DNA of 13,242 nt from Haplosporangium gracile. Lineage: Eukaryota > Mortierellomycota > Mortierellomycetes > Mortierellales > Mortierellaceae. The notes beneath the pieces were generated by a model. That model saw only the letters and a program-made list of their open reading frames with translations, was not told the origin of the DNA and ran no database searches. The first letter of the stretch is position 1. Every line of letters begins with the position of its first letter. Where the stretch lies: the NCBI GenBank assembly GCA_015499985.1, contig JAAAUF010001051.1, positions 1 to 13,242 of the forward strand. The letters run 5' to 3'. Below are positions 1 to 9,622 of the stretch, in pieces. A program made the translations under genes and the position numbers.

Positions 1-74
1 TTTTGCTCATCAAAAAAAAAAAGAAAAAATATGAGAGAAAAACTCAACAGAGAAAACAATGAAGAGTACATATC

Positions 75-94
75 CATGTCATGTCATGCCATGT
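75..94. repeat. CATGT pentamer tandem repeat, 4 copies
   Basis: Four consecutive pentamers read CATGT, CATGT, CATGC and CATGT. It is a short imperfect tandem repeat with no evident function. Confidence 0.8.
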
Positions 95-605
95 CGGTGC
101 CCACTCCCTTTTCTGTCTCTTTCTCATTTCGAGGGCTCATAGCAACTTTAGTGAACCAAATAACAAACAAAATAACTCCTTTGTTGTTTGCTGTCCTTTT
201 TTGCTCACCCCCCGGATCGGACTTTGAAGGGAGAGGAGAAGGGGAGAGGGTTGAACAAAAGAAAAGAAAGGACTGAGAAAGACAGAAAGAAAAGACACAA
301 AGACAACTGAAGTAAGGAAGTGTAGCAATTAGATGACCTGGGGGATCAGAGCACTTGAAGAAAAGAGAAAAAAACAAAAAAAAATGAACGAACTAAGAAC
401 GAGCAACTGAGAACGATAGAAAAAATAAAGTAAAGGGTAAAAGAAAGGTATCTATTCCCTATGTCGTTCTGTGTCTCTCTTTCAAACACTGTGAACGCGG
501 ATAGGGGAAGGACGTTGGCTTTGGCAACTATATGTGTCTGTTGTCCAAAACAAACTTGGTACCACCTTCATTTAAACACTATTTCTATCGCTTTGTCAAC
601 AAAAC

Positions 606-612
606 TTAGTCA
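606..612 (+). promoter_or_regulatory. AP-1/Yap-like motif TTAGTCA
   Basis: TTAGTCA matches the core bound by fungal bZIP factors of the AP-1/Yap type. Identical or reverse-complement copies occur at 2264-2270 and 4618-4624. A seven-base match is weak evidence alone, and no adjacent gene is defined. Confidence 0.15.
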
Positions 613-2263
613 GTAGGAGAGGAAGAGAGGGAGAGGAAGGCGACAGAAGGGAGGGAGAAAGAGATTCAACGTCTAACCTTGTTCAATGTTCAGTTATGAC
701 TTTGTCTACCGATAATTGCTGACTGTCTTCTCTTCGTCTGTCTTCTGTGTAGAAGGTTGGTTGCCTATGTCCTCCTTCTCTTTGCTAAATTAATTGCTCA
801 CCTTGCTTGCACAGATGCAGGCAGTGGTCATGCATGGTGCCCCGGAAAAAAAGCATCAAAGCAGAGAGCCACATCGCCCACTTTCACTTACCCCTTGACC
901 GCCATTGTATTAACTCGCATTGCCTCTTTGCCCCACTGACCATGGGCACCATGATTTCTCTCTCTGTTAACAATAAACAAGAAACAACAACAACATAGAC
1001 AACTCCACTAGTTGAGAGCGCTAATAAACCCTTGCATTATCATAACCATTACCCCAACAGCCCCTCGTCGTACAATCTCTCTTCTTAGTCTTTTTCATTT
1101 TCCTTTTTACCTTTTGATTTTCCTCACAATGACGCCTCGCTCTTTCTCACCGCCCGATCGTCGAAATGAGCTACCCTGTTGACGCACCTTGCTTTGTTTG
1201 TTTGCCCTTGTTTTTCATTTTCTTCACCTTGGACTCTAATCTCACTACGGCACGGGTCCTCTGTCTCTTTCTCCGTATGTCACTTTTTTTTTCTCCTGCT
1301 CTCACTCCTCATTTCCTGTCTTTCAAAAAAACAATGAAAGAGAAAGATCTGAAAGAACAACAAAAAACTCGATGCATCGTGTGCCCCTTTTGTTTGTTTT
1401 CATTCTTGTTTCCTGATCTCCAAAATACAATTTCCTTCAAATGCAATTTAAACATCACTATCTCCACCTACATACAACAAGAGGATAGAAAACAACAATG
1501 GCAAAAGAGTGAGAGAGTGGGTAAAGTGCTCTTTGTGTAGCTAAGCAACCTTGATCGTGGGCGTAAGGTAAGGGTTAGGGGAAAAGTGACCCTTGCATAT
1601 CTTTTTTCCTTTCTCTTCCCCTTCGGATATGATCATGGTTCAAAGAGAGCAATGCAATGTTGCAAAAAAATGTTTTTGTCGCCAATTTGTTCATCATTGT
1701 TTTTCTAGTGTCTTTTTTTTCATTTCTCCTTTCGCAAATTCCTCATTTTCATCATAGATCCGAAAAACCGATAGTGAGCCACTGTCATACTTTGCACATC
1801 CATCCAATGTCCCAAGAAAAAAAAATCACAAATGGTGAGAAGAAAAGAAGGAATCCGACAGTTTAATGAGAAAAACGATTGCGTTGTACAAATGAGAAAG
1901 AAAAAATCTTTTCCTACTGCTCTCGCTATCTTTCGTTCAAATGACTCTCGCACTTTTTCAACCTCGCCTTGGCGTTGATACTTTTCACTTTCACTTTTCT
2001 TTTGTTTCTTTCTTTCATCTCAACTCTCTCTCACATCCTCAATAGGTCAGGTGGAGAGCATGTGTGCCAGTGTTCTGTTATTCTTGTGAGCTGATAGCTC
2101 AACCCTGCAGGAAACCAAACAACACAAAACAACAGAGAAGGAGAAACAGACAGAAAAGAGATGAAGGAAAAGAGAAACCAGCACTTGACAGAAAAAAAAA
2201 CCTTGTCACCAACCTTGCATTTACTCTCTTCTCTCTCTCGGACATACACAAAAGCAACCAGTG

Positions 2264-2304
2264 TTAGTCAGTCAGCCAGCTAGTCAATAAGTCAGCCGGT
2301 CAGT
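2264..2304 (+). repeat. GTCA-rich cluster with TTAGTCA
   Basis: Five GTCA cores lie within about 40 bases, beginning with a TTAGTCA match. The decamer GTCAGCCAGC at 2271-2280 recurs exactly at 2581-2590, and both copies are followed by (C)TAG. The cluster could be a bZIP-type binding array or a decayed short repeat. Function is inferred only. Confidence 0.3.
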
Positions 2305-2369
2305 TGGCGAGTTCAAATCGATGCAAAGAAATAATAACAAACAAAATAATCCGAACACACACAGTCCGC

Positions 2370-2389
2370 CCTTACCTTGCCTTACCTTG
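2370..2389 (+). repeat. CCTTACCTTG decamer, two tandem copies
   Basis: The decamer occupies 2370-2379 and is repeated exactly at 2380-2389. Each copy contains the ACCTTG hexamer that is over-represented in the left quarter of the window. Confidence 0.75.
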
Positions 2390-2711
2390 TCTAACTTTGC
2401 ATGCTCAGCTTTCTCAGTTCGATGAATGCACCAATAGTCAAACACGAAAAGAGATAACATCCGAGGAACTAGTGGCTGTCAGTATTGCCTCTCATGCCCT
2501 TCTCTGCTTCTTCCCATTCCATCCCAGTCCGTTTCCCGTCCTCTCTCCACACTTTCCCCAAAAAAAAACACAAAAATAAAGTCAGCCAGCCTAGATGAAA
2601 AGGCTAGACCGAGTGCATCGCAGTCGCCTTTTCGCTTATTTTTATTTTCTCTTGGCGTACGGATAAGTATTATGCAGTTGCAGTTGTGTTTTTTTATGGG
2701 ACATCAGGGAC

Positions 2712-3272
2712 ATGGAGAGAGCATGTATGGGTTGCTGCATGGTCCAAGATGAACGCGCCAATGATAGCCCACGTCAACTCATTTCCATCATGGTAGCATT
2801 ATATGCCTTGTTGGTTATGAATAGCCCTAAAACAAAGGAAGAGCTAGTTAGCGCCTTATGTGTCAGGTGTTCCTTAGTGCAGGGGCTAACTAACCAACAA
2901 CGAGAGGTACCCTGTCTATCTCTGTCCTGTCAGTCTGTACCTGTTCCTGTCAGTCAATTCTGTCCCGTTTACCGTCGCTCTCTGTTTTTCATGGTCACCA
3001 GGGCATCCGCGAACGTGATAGGTCTCTTTCGATCTGACTGGGTTTTCCTTTCTCTCCTCTCCCTCCTTCTACTTCCCTCGTTGCCACTACATTTCCATTA
3101 CAGCACTCTCTCTTTCTCTCTTCTGCTCTTTTGGCTATTGCTCTCATCCACCTTGTGTTCTTCCTCCCCCCATTGTCCTCCTCTTTTCTCACAATCCGTC
3201 TTCATTCGTCCACCTCTTTCTTTTTATTTGTCCACCGCGTTTGCTTCCTCTTGCAGTTTACTTTTTAGTTAG
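2712..3272 (+). CDS. Longest intact ORF, 186 codons, probably fortuitous
   Basis: An ATG-started frame of 186 codons. The first 95 residues are mixed composition with several Cys (CMGCC near residues 6-10). The last 90 come from a C/T-rich tract and are dominated by Leu, Ser, Phe and Pro, which superficially resembles membrane segments. Pyrimidine tracts contain few stop codons, so an open frame of this length is expected by composition. I recognise no domain, and there is no obvious intron or coding-type third-position bias. A lineage-specific membrane protein is possible but unlikely. Confidence 0.15.
   Translation: MERACMGCCMVQDERANDSPRQLISIMVALYALLVMNSPKTKEELVSALCVRCSLVQGLTNQQREVPCLSLSCQSVPVPVSQFCPVYRRSLFFMVTRASANVIGLFRSDWVFLSLLSLLLLPSLPLHFHYSTLSFSLLLFWLLLSSTLCSSSPHCPPLFSQSVFIRPPLSFYLSTAFASSCSLLFS
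3020..3260. repeat. Long pyrimidine-rich tract
   Basis: The plus strand is strongly C/T-rich here, with many TCTC, CTTT and CCTC runs and few purines. Such tracts are typical of fungal promoters and can adopt unusual DNA structures. It explains the Ser/Leu/Phe-rich open frame that overlaps it. Confidence 0.5.
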
Positions 3273-4068
3273 GGTAAAGAACATTGAATATCTGGATTTA
3301 AAATAGCAAACAACATAACTAATAAAGGCTTGGTGCTATTGAAAGAAAAAAGAATAAAAAAGTGGGAAAAAACGAGAGAAGAAGAGAGCATGAGTAATAG
3401 AGTAAGGGCGGCGGCTTCGAACTCTCCACTGTGCATGATGGTGACCTCCATTAGAGCTTTTCTTTTTTTTTTCTTTTTTTTTATTCCAACGCTAGAAGCG
3501 ACCGTAAACACCAATCGTTGTTTGACACAGTTTCGTAGAAAAAATAAGAGAGAGCAGACGAGGTGTATGGCCCTTTTTTTATAGTTCTTCTTTGAGCCTT
3601 TTTCTATCCCGTTCTTGCCTTTCTTCTTTCATTTCTACTTTTTTTTTTCCTTCTCTTTTTTTCTTCTTTTTGCTTCTATTCATTGGACCAATGCAAACAA
3701 AGACCGGGGAAGGTTAGAGAGAGGTGTGAAGTTATTCCTCTCTTGCTTGTCATGTTGGTGCGGAATTATTTTCCAGGGTTTTATGTTCCGTCTCTTCTTT
3801 TTTTTCTTGTCCCCCGTAGATCCAAATTCTAGACCATTTAAACTCTCCGCTGGCGTCTGGTTCACCTCTCTCTCTTTCTCTCTGTTTATTATGGATCTTT
3901 GGGACTAAAAATAATAGCCCCCTCCACGCCTACAGACCAGCAAAAACAAAATAAACGATCGACCGGGAGAGGAAAGGGCATTAGGATGGAGAGGGGAGAG
4001 AGAAAGAAAGTTTTGAACTAAAGAGAGGATGGGGGAGGTGTGGCGCTAGCTGAAAAAGAAGACATCAG

Positions 4069-4098
4069 CAGCAACAGCAACAGCAACAGCAACAACAA
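4069..4098 (+). repeat. CAGCAA hexamer microsatellite
   Basis: Four exact CAGCAA units are followed by CAACAA. In one frame it would encode polyglutamine, but no flanking open frame supports translation, so I treat it as a simple repeat. Confidence 0.8.
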
Positions 4099-4422
4099 AG
4101 CGTTGATTTGTGTGTCCACATGAGTGTAGTATATGGCGGACTAGAAGATTATCCATGAACTGAGAGGCACAAAAAAAAATGCAGTCGGCAGAGAACAAAC
4201 TGAGCTTGGTGCGGATCATTTTTCATTATTTTTTCTTTTCAATGAGCGTTGTTCAATCGCATCTTTCTCCCTTGCTTCCCGTTCTTATCGATAACACCCA
4301 CATATACTGAAGACACGGATGCGAATATGCTGAACGATAGCTATTTTAACTAGAACATTAAAGAGAAGAAGAAAAAAGATGGCGGCCAAGGAGAGAGAAA
4401 AAAGTATCTCTTTCCTTTGATC

Positions 4423-4450
4423 CAAAAAAAATAAAAAATAAAAAATAAAA
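4423..4450. repeat. A-rich tandem repeat (AAAAAAT type)
   Basis: Poly-A is interrupted by T at regular seven-base steps. A similar stretch lies at 13132-13150. It is a simple AT-rich repeat with no sign of function. Confidence 0.6.
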
Positions 4451-5546
4451 TCTTCTTCTTTTCCATTCAAAACGGATTAAGACGTGATGAGGGGTGACGG
4501 GCGGATTTGATTGGATGGAGATACCCTATCAGATCTTGATCGTTACACAAAAATTTTCTTTTTTTCCTGTTCAGCGACAATTCGGCCGCTGGTCAAGAGA
4601 AGAACACGGAGCAAGGTTGACTAAAGACAGTCACTTGAAAGGACCTAAAAGGCTTCTTTTTGCTATGGCCACACTATGCTAACCGAAAGGATACCATTCC
4701 AGGAATACATGATACATAATTTTCAGCATTCACCTCATTGCACCCATAACACAATCTACGCACGCACGCTGTATTCATGAACTATGCACGAAAATCATAT
4801 ACGACTTTTTTTTCCTTGTCCTCGCACTACAACAATAAAAAGAAAAAAGGCGAGATTATCTATCGTAAAGCTTAGCATGTACCTCTCGTTTTCATGTTTT
4901 TCTTTGTCTAAGTACCTTCCTCCAACTACGTGTTGACTTCCACGAATGCCACTGTCTATCCGCCAAAAATTGTTACAAGGTCAATCCGCCTTCTTAGCAA
5001 ATCAGCCAAAAAAAAGAAAAGAAAAAAAAAAAACGCTGCTGAAACCAAAGGCTGCCATAATTTCTACCCCGCCAAAAAAAATTAAATAAATTAAGTACAT
5101 GTTACAAACAAACGCTACGATCACCAGTAGAAGGCTCCCTGCATGACGATGACGAGACGCAGGATGACGGGATTTACTAGGATGGTGCAGGGTAAGGATG
5201 AAAGTATTGGTCAATGGGGACATAAGGGTACTAAAAAATGCGGGGTGTTACGATATAGCATCTCAGAAAGAATATTCTTATTTCCTGACAATCTGTACCC
5301 CGCTTCTGATTCATCAGCAATGGTATGTTTGCTACAGAGTATGAAGAGCGGAGAAGAAAAAAAAAAGGGTGGGGGGAGGGTAGAAATAGAGGTGTAGAGA
5401 TGTAATAAGGGAGAAATCGAAGGCGGGATATGATGAAGTAAGGTCACCAAACAACCCATTTCCTCTTTAACCAGAAAGAGATCTTTGTTTTATGCATTGA
5501 TAAACAAAAACGCGAACGCAAGGAATGTGAAGGGGTTTAGTTGTTC

Positions 5547-5714
5547 ATGTTGCATGTGTGGAGAAAGTATAGAGATGCGATAACAAAAAATGGTATGAGA
5601 TCGATGGAGCGTTTGCATGCGCCCAACCTTACGGAACAAGTTCCTACTCATCATGCATATATCCCCAGAAAAACGAAGCGAGTGCTATGGGACAGGAATC
5701 ATTCCTATCGATAG
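5547..5714 (+). CDS. Small ORF, 55 codons, doubtful
   Basis: An ATG-started frame ends at TAG 5712-5714. Composition is balanced, with little low-complexity sequence, unlike the flanks, and it begins MLHVWRKYRDAITKNG. A second frame of the same stretch is also open, and a frame of this length is not rare by chance. No family is recognised. It could be an exon relic. Confidence 0.12.
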   Translation: MLHVWRKYRDAITKNGMRSMERLHAPNLTEQVPTHHAYIPRKTKRVLWDRNHSYR

Positions 5715-6103
5715 CGAACTTGCAACGACATCACTTAATCCATCTACTCCATCGTAGGAGGAACGCAAAAAAAAAGGGTTCTTAGATTTCTTTTTTTAAA
5801 TGCCAAAAATGAAATGTCTGGATTCTTTTCACTTATTGAGATACGAGATGCCTTTTGTTGCACAACAGCGAAACCAACCAACCAATCTTACTAATTCGCT
5901 CACGGTCCTCCTGCTTCCCCGAAGTGTCACGTTGCGCCGGAGTTGCCTTTCTTTTTTTTCCCACCACCGTGCAACTCCTTAACGATTTTCTCCTTCGCTT
6001 CACCTATGATGTTCACACAGATACAAAATAGCCATTGGCACTCGGTTGGTTAGTACCATGGAAGGGGTACACCAAGAGTCCAGACAACACACTGCAGTAA
6101 ACT
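5715..6103. other. No gene seen downstream of the minus-strand relic
   Basis: Short open frames only, with poly-T and poly-A runs. For the minus-strand relic at 6104-7195 this is the 3' side. Confidence 0.4.
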
Positions 6104-6188
6104 CTAATATTTGATGTTTGACAAGGGGAGATGGGAGAAAATGGCGCCATCGACGTCCCACGGACCAACAATCTTATAGGCCATGTTC

Positions 6189-6311
6189 CTGAACACAAGA
6201 AAAGGAAAAGATAATGAACAAAGAAAGTAAAGGAAAGTAAGAAGAGAAAGTAAGAAAAGAAAATAAGAAAGAAAAAGCTCTGGGAACCATATGTTTGCCT
6301 CACACACATAC
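6189..6311 (-). other. Probable spliceosomal intron (123 bases)
   Basis: On the minus strand the donor is GTATGT at 6311 and the acceptor ends TTCAG at 6189. The inside is strongly pyrimidine-rich. Removing it joins a Ser-Met junction in frame with a short exon (6188-6104) that begins after the split Met codon with NMAYKIVGPWDVDG and ends at TAG. Donor, acceptor, length and frame continuity agree. I cannot pick a unique branch site. Confidence 0.45.
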
Positions 6312-6900
6312 ATTGAGCCTACAACTCCCCTCATATAGACAGCAAGGAAAAAATAAGGGAATATTTCTGTCGACTACATTAAAGGGGCACGTTGTTGGTT
6401 GTGATTTAATTGAAAGAGAGGAGTAAAATGGCCTTTTTGCCTCATTTGAAATTTCCGCCAGTCGTTGGCCAACAACGGTACAATGACACCAAACCCAGAA
6501 GGTCCATACTCACTCCATTGATCACTATCTATCCATCGCCATAACCGCCACTCAATCGCAGTAGAGGAGAAGCACGCATTTATCTCATCTACTTTGGTCT
6601 TCAATACCATCTGCTTGGTTTTTTCACAAAGTAATCTCCATTTTGAAAGGGGAATGCAATGGTGTCTCGATGACGGTCCTGTATCTTCGATGCATAAGAT
6701 TAACGGATCGTACACATCAACCGGTTCACCTATTTTTGGTACCGTCTTATTTTAGGAGAATTCGAAGAATAGACTGAAGAATAGAAAGAGCCGATAAGGT
6801 CCTCTTTGCCTCATAATCTTCACTTTCACACCAAGTTGTCAATTGCTCGAAAGAAGGACGTGAGAACTAAACGTAGCATTTGAAAGTTCTCATGTAGAAG

Positions 6901-6922
6901 ACGCAAACTGATGTGTTTGCGT
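6901..6922. repeat. Perfect 8-bp stem-loop
   Basis: ACGCAAAC at 6901-6908 is exactly complementary to GTTTGCGT at 6915-6922, with a six-base loop TGATGT. It lies inside the stop-rich middle of the minus-strand relic. It could be a protein-binding dyad or chance. Confidence 0.6.
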
Positions 6923-6962
6923 TTTAGCATATCCTTCTCGGTCTTTCTAGATAACACCCCCT

Positions 6963-7006
6963 CTCTCCTTTTTTTTTAAATGAAGGAAACAAAGAAAAAA
7001 GGAGAG
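6963..7006. repeat. 12-bp inverted repeat with 20-base spacer
   Basis: CTCTCCTTTTTT at 6963-6974 is mirrored by AAAAAAGGAGAG at 6995-7006. Both arms are low-complexity, so pairing by composition is likely. Confidence 0.5.
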
Positions 7007-7206
7007 GGTCATAGAGATTGATAGATCATAACCAATGTTTGTCTCGGGAGGATGTGTTTGTTTTTGTCTAACAGTACAGATGCAATGCCGGAAGGACAAG
7101 ACTGACACGTGTTGCCTGCACCTGCCTGCATTAGGCGCATGTACGACCTTATGATGGAACAAAAATGAAAGAGAACTGTGTCGACTACAACAAGGTCAAG
7201 AAACAA

Positions 7207-8451
7207 GGAAAGTAAAAAAAAAAAGGGGATTCATGCGAATGGGAAAAGGACAACGTGTAAAAAAAAAAGGAGGGATCGAAAAACGTGAATTAAAATTCTT
7301 TTTACGAACGCTGAGGAACCTTTTTTTTCGCGACCTCTTGAAACGAACGGACGTTCGGTCAAACAGAAGCGTTTTTCCAAAAACGAATTGAAAAACAAGG
7401 TTTATGAAAATCCTATTTGTGACCAAATAACGCCCTTTTCTTTTTCTGGTTAAGGAACGTTTAATGGGAGAAAAGGAAGAAAATAAGAATGCGTAAGAGA
7501 CAACGCGACAAAAAAAGTTGAAGACGTTTCAGACACTTCCTGGGAAAGCGATAGGCATAGGTACCATGAACCTTATTTTTTTGTATTATTTTCTAGTATG
7601 GCGAGACCTAATGGAAGAAAACAAATAACGTGTTCATGTTCGAGCGCGTTCCTCTCTCTTTCTTTTTCTCTCATTCTTATTCGAGCCTCCCGTCGTCCTC
7701 TTCCTGAAAAACATTAACTGTATTAACAAAAAGGAGATCGTAATAAGCAAGGGGTGGAACATTCATTGCTATGCAACTTCAATTAGGAAAAGGGAATAAA
7801 GAAGGAAGAGAAAACGTTCAATAACACGAGTCAAGGGAAATTGCTATACGCACGAGAACGGATGCCCATTTGCTTGAAGGAAGGGTTGACAGCGGAACAG
7901 ACACCAACAAACGACTTGATCGCTGTTTGCAAGCAAAGGGCATCATCATTTTATTCATGTGAATGAGGAAGAATTTTAATGATGAGGGAATCGGATCATG
8001 CAATTAGCGCTGGGATGCACGGAACGAGCAAGCGAACATGTAAATTAAAAAGAAAGAAAAAATAGCTCATAATTGCAACAGGCACAACGAAAAAGATAAT
8101 GAGGCGACGTCGAGCAAACGATGTTCAAATGGATCAACCGCTTTCTTTGCCTGCCTATCATAAACATGTGCAGATAAACAAACAAGTCTAGCTTTTTTGT
8201 TGCCTTAGTCTAAAAACCTCTAGGCGAAATGCGTTTTGCGTCTTTTTGTTGTCGTGTGAGCGGTTGAACGAGTCAGTGACTTTTGCCTTGACCTTACAGG
8301 ACAGGGTAAGAAGGATCAAGGCTTGGCGAGGAAACTAAGGGTGAAAGGAGAGGAGAGGCGAGGTACGCATTTATGCATTTCTTTTCTTGGTTAAGGTCTT
8401 TATGCATCTACGTGCTGTTATTGTCAATATTAGGGAGAGAAAACAGGGGAA
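7207..8451. other. No gene seen
   Basis: A/G-rich DNA with many A runs and short open frames. At 7344-7357 CGAACG and CGTTCG form a 14-base dyad around GA. The stretch 7845-7980 is less repetitive and briefly open on both strands, but too short to call. No tRNA-like box pair was found. Confidence 0.4.
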
Positions 8452-8736
8452 TGACAGGACAGCCCAAGAAAAAAAGAAAGGAGCAAGGAAGAGAAGGGAA
8501 GAAATGAGGATATAACAAATCATCCGGTCCTGCCGCGTCCACCTATGCCTTCTTACGAATCCGTTGCCTACTTGGATTCTTTTTTCGTTCCTTTCTCCAA
8601 CATGCTACCGATTCTTACAAATATCAATCCGTAGCAGGATCCGGTTGCCACTGACCTCGTCAACCACGTTGCTGTATATATAATTGACAAAAGACTGATG
8701 GACGTTTCATTCATTTACGGATCGTCCGTTGGTTGA
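8452..8736 (+). pseudogene. Possible upstream exon fragment of the 9-11.8 kb relic
   Basis: One plus frame is open from 8452 to the stop at 8734-8736 apart from a single TAG at 8632-8634. It contains an in-frame ATG at 8545 (MPSYESVAYLDSFFVPFSN) and, after the stop, DPVATDLVNHVAVYIIDKR. The composition is non-repetitive, like the block beginning at 9041, and unlike the A-rich DNA just upstream. An AT-rich gap of about 300 bases separates the two. It may be an exon of the same decayed gene. A second frame is also partly open, so the assignment is weak. Confidence 0.3.
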
Positions 8737-9040
8737 TCCTCTTTATTCGATTGACTACTGATGATCAATACAGATAAAAATTAAAAATCGCAGTCCGATA
8801 AATAAGGTTCAACTTAAGTGGTTGAGTGGACGTGCGATATTGTCGCCATCAATCAGTCAGTTATTTTCTGTGCAACCAATAGTATGAAAACTTTATTCAT
8901 CCACGCAACGCCATGTCTTCTCCTATGTTTACAAGTAGTGTTAGTCTTGGCACAATTTGAGTTTCTGTATCATAAAACCAGAAACATGCAATTAAAATTA
9001 AAATCTGGCAGACTTATATAATTCAATTAACTCAAACTAG
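8737..9040 (+). other. AT-rich gap, possibly an intron
   Basis: This stretch is markedly more AT-rich than the DNA on either side. It ends TTAACTCAAACTAG at 9040, which fits a branch-like TTAAC followed by a YAG acceptor, and a long coding-type frame opens immediately afterwards. No donor could be chosen with confidence (GTATAT at 8674 is one candidate). A 67-codon frame at 8818-9021 starts with GTG and looks fortuitous. Confidence 0.3.
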
Positions 9041-9622
9041 ATTGCCAAGGGTCCACCGCCCTTTGAGTTTCGGAACAAAACCATCAACACCGTCCTCAAC
9101 GTCCATGCGCCGTCGACAAAAGTACTTGATGCTGCGCTTGAGACGTCGAGTCACAAGGACTGTCGTGCAAACGACATCAAGGGATTGCTGTCAATGGGTC
9201 ATCTGCAGTATTCATACACTAGGCTTCTAGGCCCAAATCAGGGTAAAGATCGCAAACCCACGTCCAAGAGCGACCATCCGCTGTTGGACGCTATTATTGA
9301 CCGCATCAGAGTCTCGGCTACTATGAGTGTGTCTCCCTCGGATACTGTTGCCCAGCCCGTCAACCCCGTCGAACCCATCAATCCCTATCAACCCATCAAC
9401 CCTAGCTACTCCACCAATCCCTCTATCCACCAGTGTGCGAACCAAACCTCAGGGCCCAACAAAGACGCGATTGGTTGTAAATTCTACGAACCATCCCGAC
9501 TGCAACGCTCGCTTTGTGACACCAAACAGTTCTACCTTCAAAATGTCGTTGTTGCCGTTTCGAACATCTGGAACGGAACACCTACGACAGGTGGTTGGAG
9601 TATCGTGTCCGCTATGTCGTGA
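9041..9622 (+). pseudogene. First block of the relic: open frame with PINP-rich linker
   Basis: Open directly after the CTAG at 9037-9040 and running to TGA 9620-9622, with an internal ATG at 9185. Residues up to about 100 are mixed composition (for example KGLLSMGHLQYSYTRLLGP). Around 9355-9425 there is a Pro/Asn-rich linker with repeating PVNP, PINP and PSYS units, which looks like a disordered spacer. Third-position G/C is high through to about 9460. Beyond that a second frame (9327-9686) looks better, so a frame break probably lies between 9430 and 9560. Confidence 0.5.

Larger units (their letters stand above)
1..2700. other. Non-coding, low-complexity region
   Basis: Purine-rich and pyrimidine-rich stretches alternate, with many A and T runs. 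The open frames here are short and rich in Lys, Phe, Ser or Leu, as the base composition alone would produce. I see no tRNA, rRNA or convincing exon chain. The region does hold several short tandem repeats and nine of the ten plus-strand ACCTTG copies found between 676 and 3155, listed separately. It may be long untranslated or promoter DNA of a gene outside the window, but nothing seen here proves that. Confidence 0.6.
3273..5540. other. Non-coding, homopolymer-rich region
   Basis: Poly-T and poly-A runs, purine tracts and simple repeats dominate. Short open frames occur on both strands without coherent composition. The stretch 5150-5440 is less repetitive and is open on both strands (about 84 codons plus, 82 minus), but neither frame shows a recognisable domain or clear exon structure. 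I see nothing I can call a gene. Confidence 0.5.
6104..7195 (-). pseudogene. Broken minus-strand gene-like region, family unknown
   Basis: Reading down from 7195, one frame holds an 82-codon open stretch (7195-6950). It is then interrupted by TAG 6947-6949, TGA 6890-6892, TGA 6839-6841 and TAA 6752-6754. A 125-codon stretch (6751-6377) follows, then TAG 6374-6376. The same frame then enters a GTATGT...CAG intron and a closing exon ending at TAG 6104-6106. The core (6751-6377) is rich in Trp (EWRLWRWIDSDQW) with a Gly/Pro turn (YGPSGFG), unlike the low-complexity frames elsewhere. Stops in the 6755-6949 part occur at about the random rate, so that part may be intron or unrelated DNA. No family is recognised. 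A living spliced gene with exons I cannot place is the main alternative. Confidence 0.4.

Noticed and set aside
31..377. Overlapping open frames on both strands near the left edge.
   Set aside because: Low-complexity Phe/Ser or Lys/Arg composition follows from purine and pyrimidine tracts, with no domain or splice signals.
1571..1580. Telomere-like AGGGTTAGGG.
   Set aside because: Only one and a half units, with no array. Expected by chance in G-rich tracts.
2304..2340. tRNA B-box-like GTTCAAATC.
   Set aside because: No matching A box or acceptor stem at the right distance.
6368..7189. Direct repeat TGTCGACTACA at 6368 and 7179 as flanks of a mobile element.
   Set aside because: Repeats of 11 bases are expected by chance in a window this size, and they do not bound the relic symmetrically.
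7196..7426. 76-codon minus-strand frame rich in Phe, Arg and Lys.
   Set aside because: Made from A-rich runs with no coherent composition.
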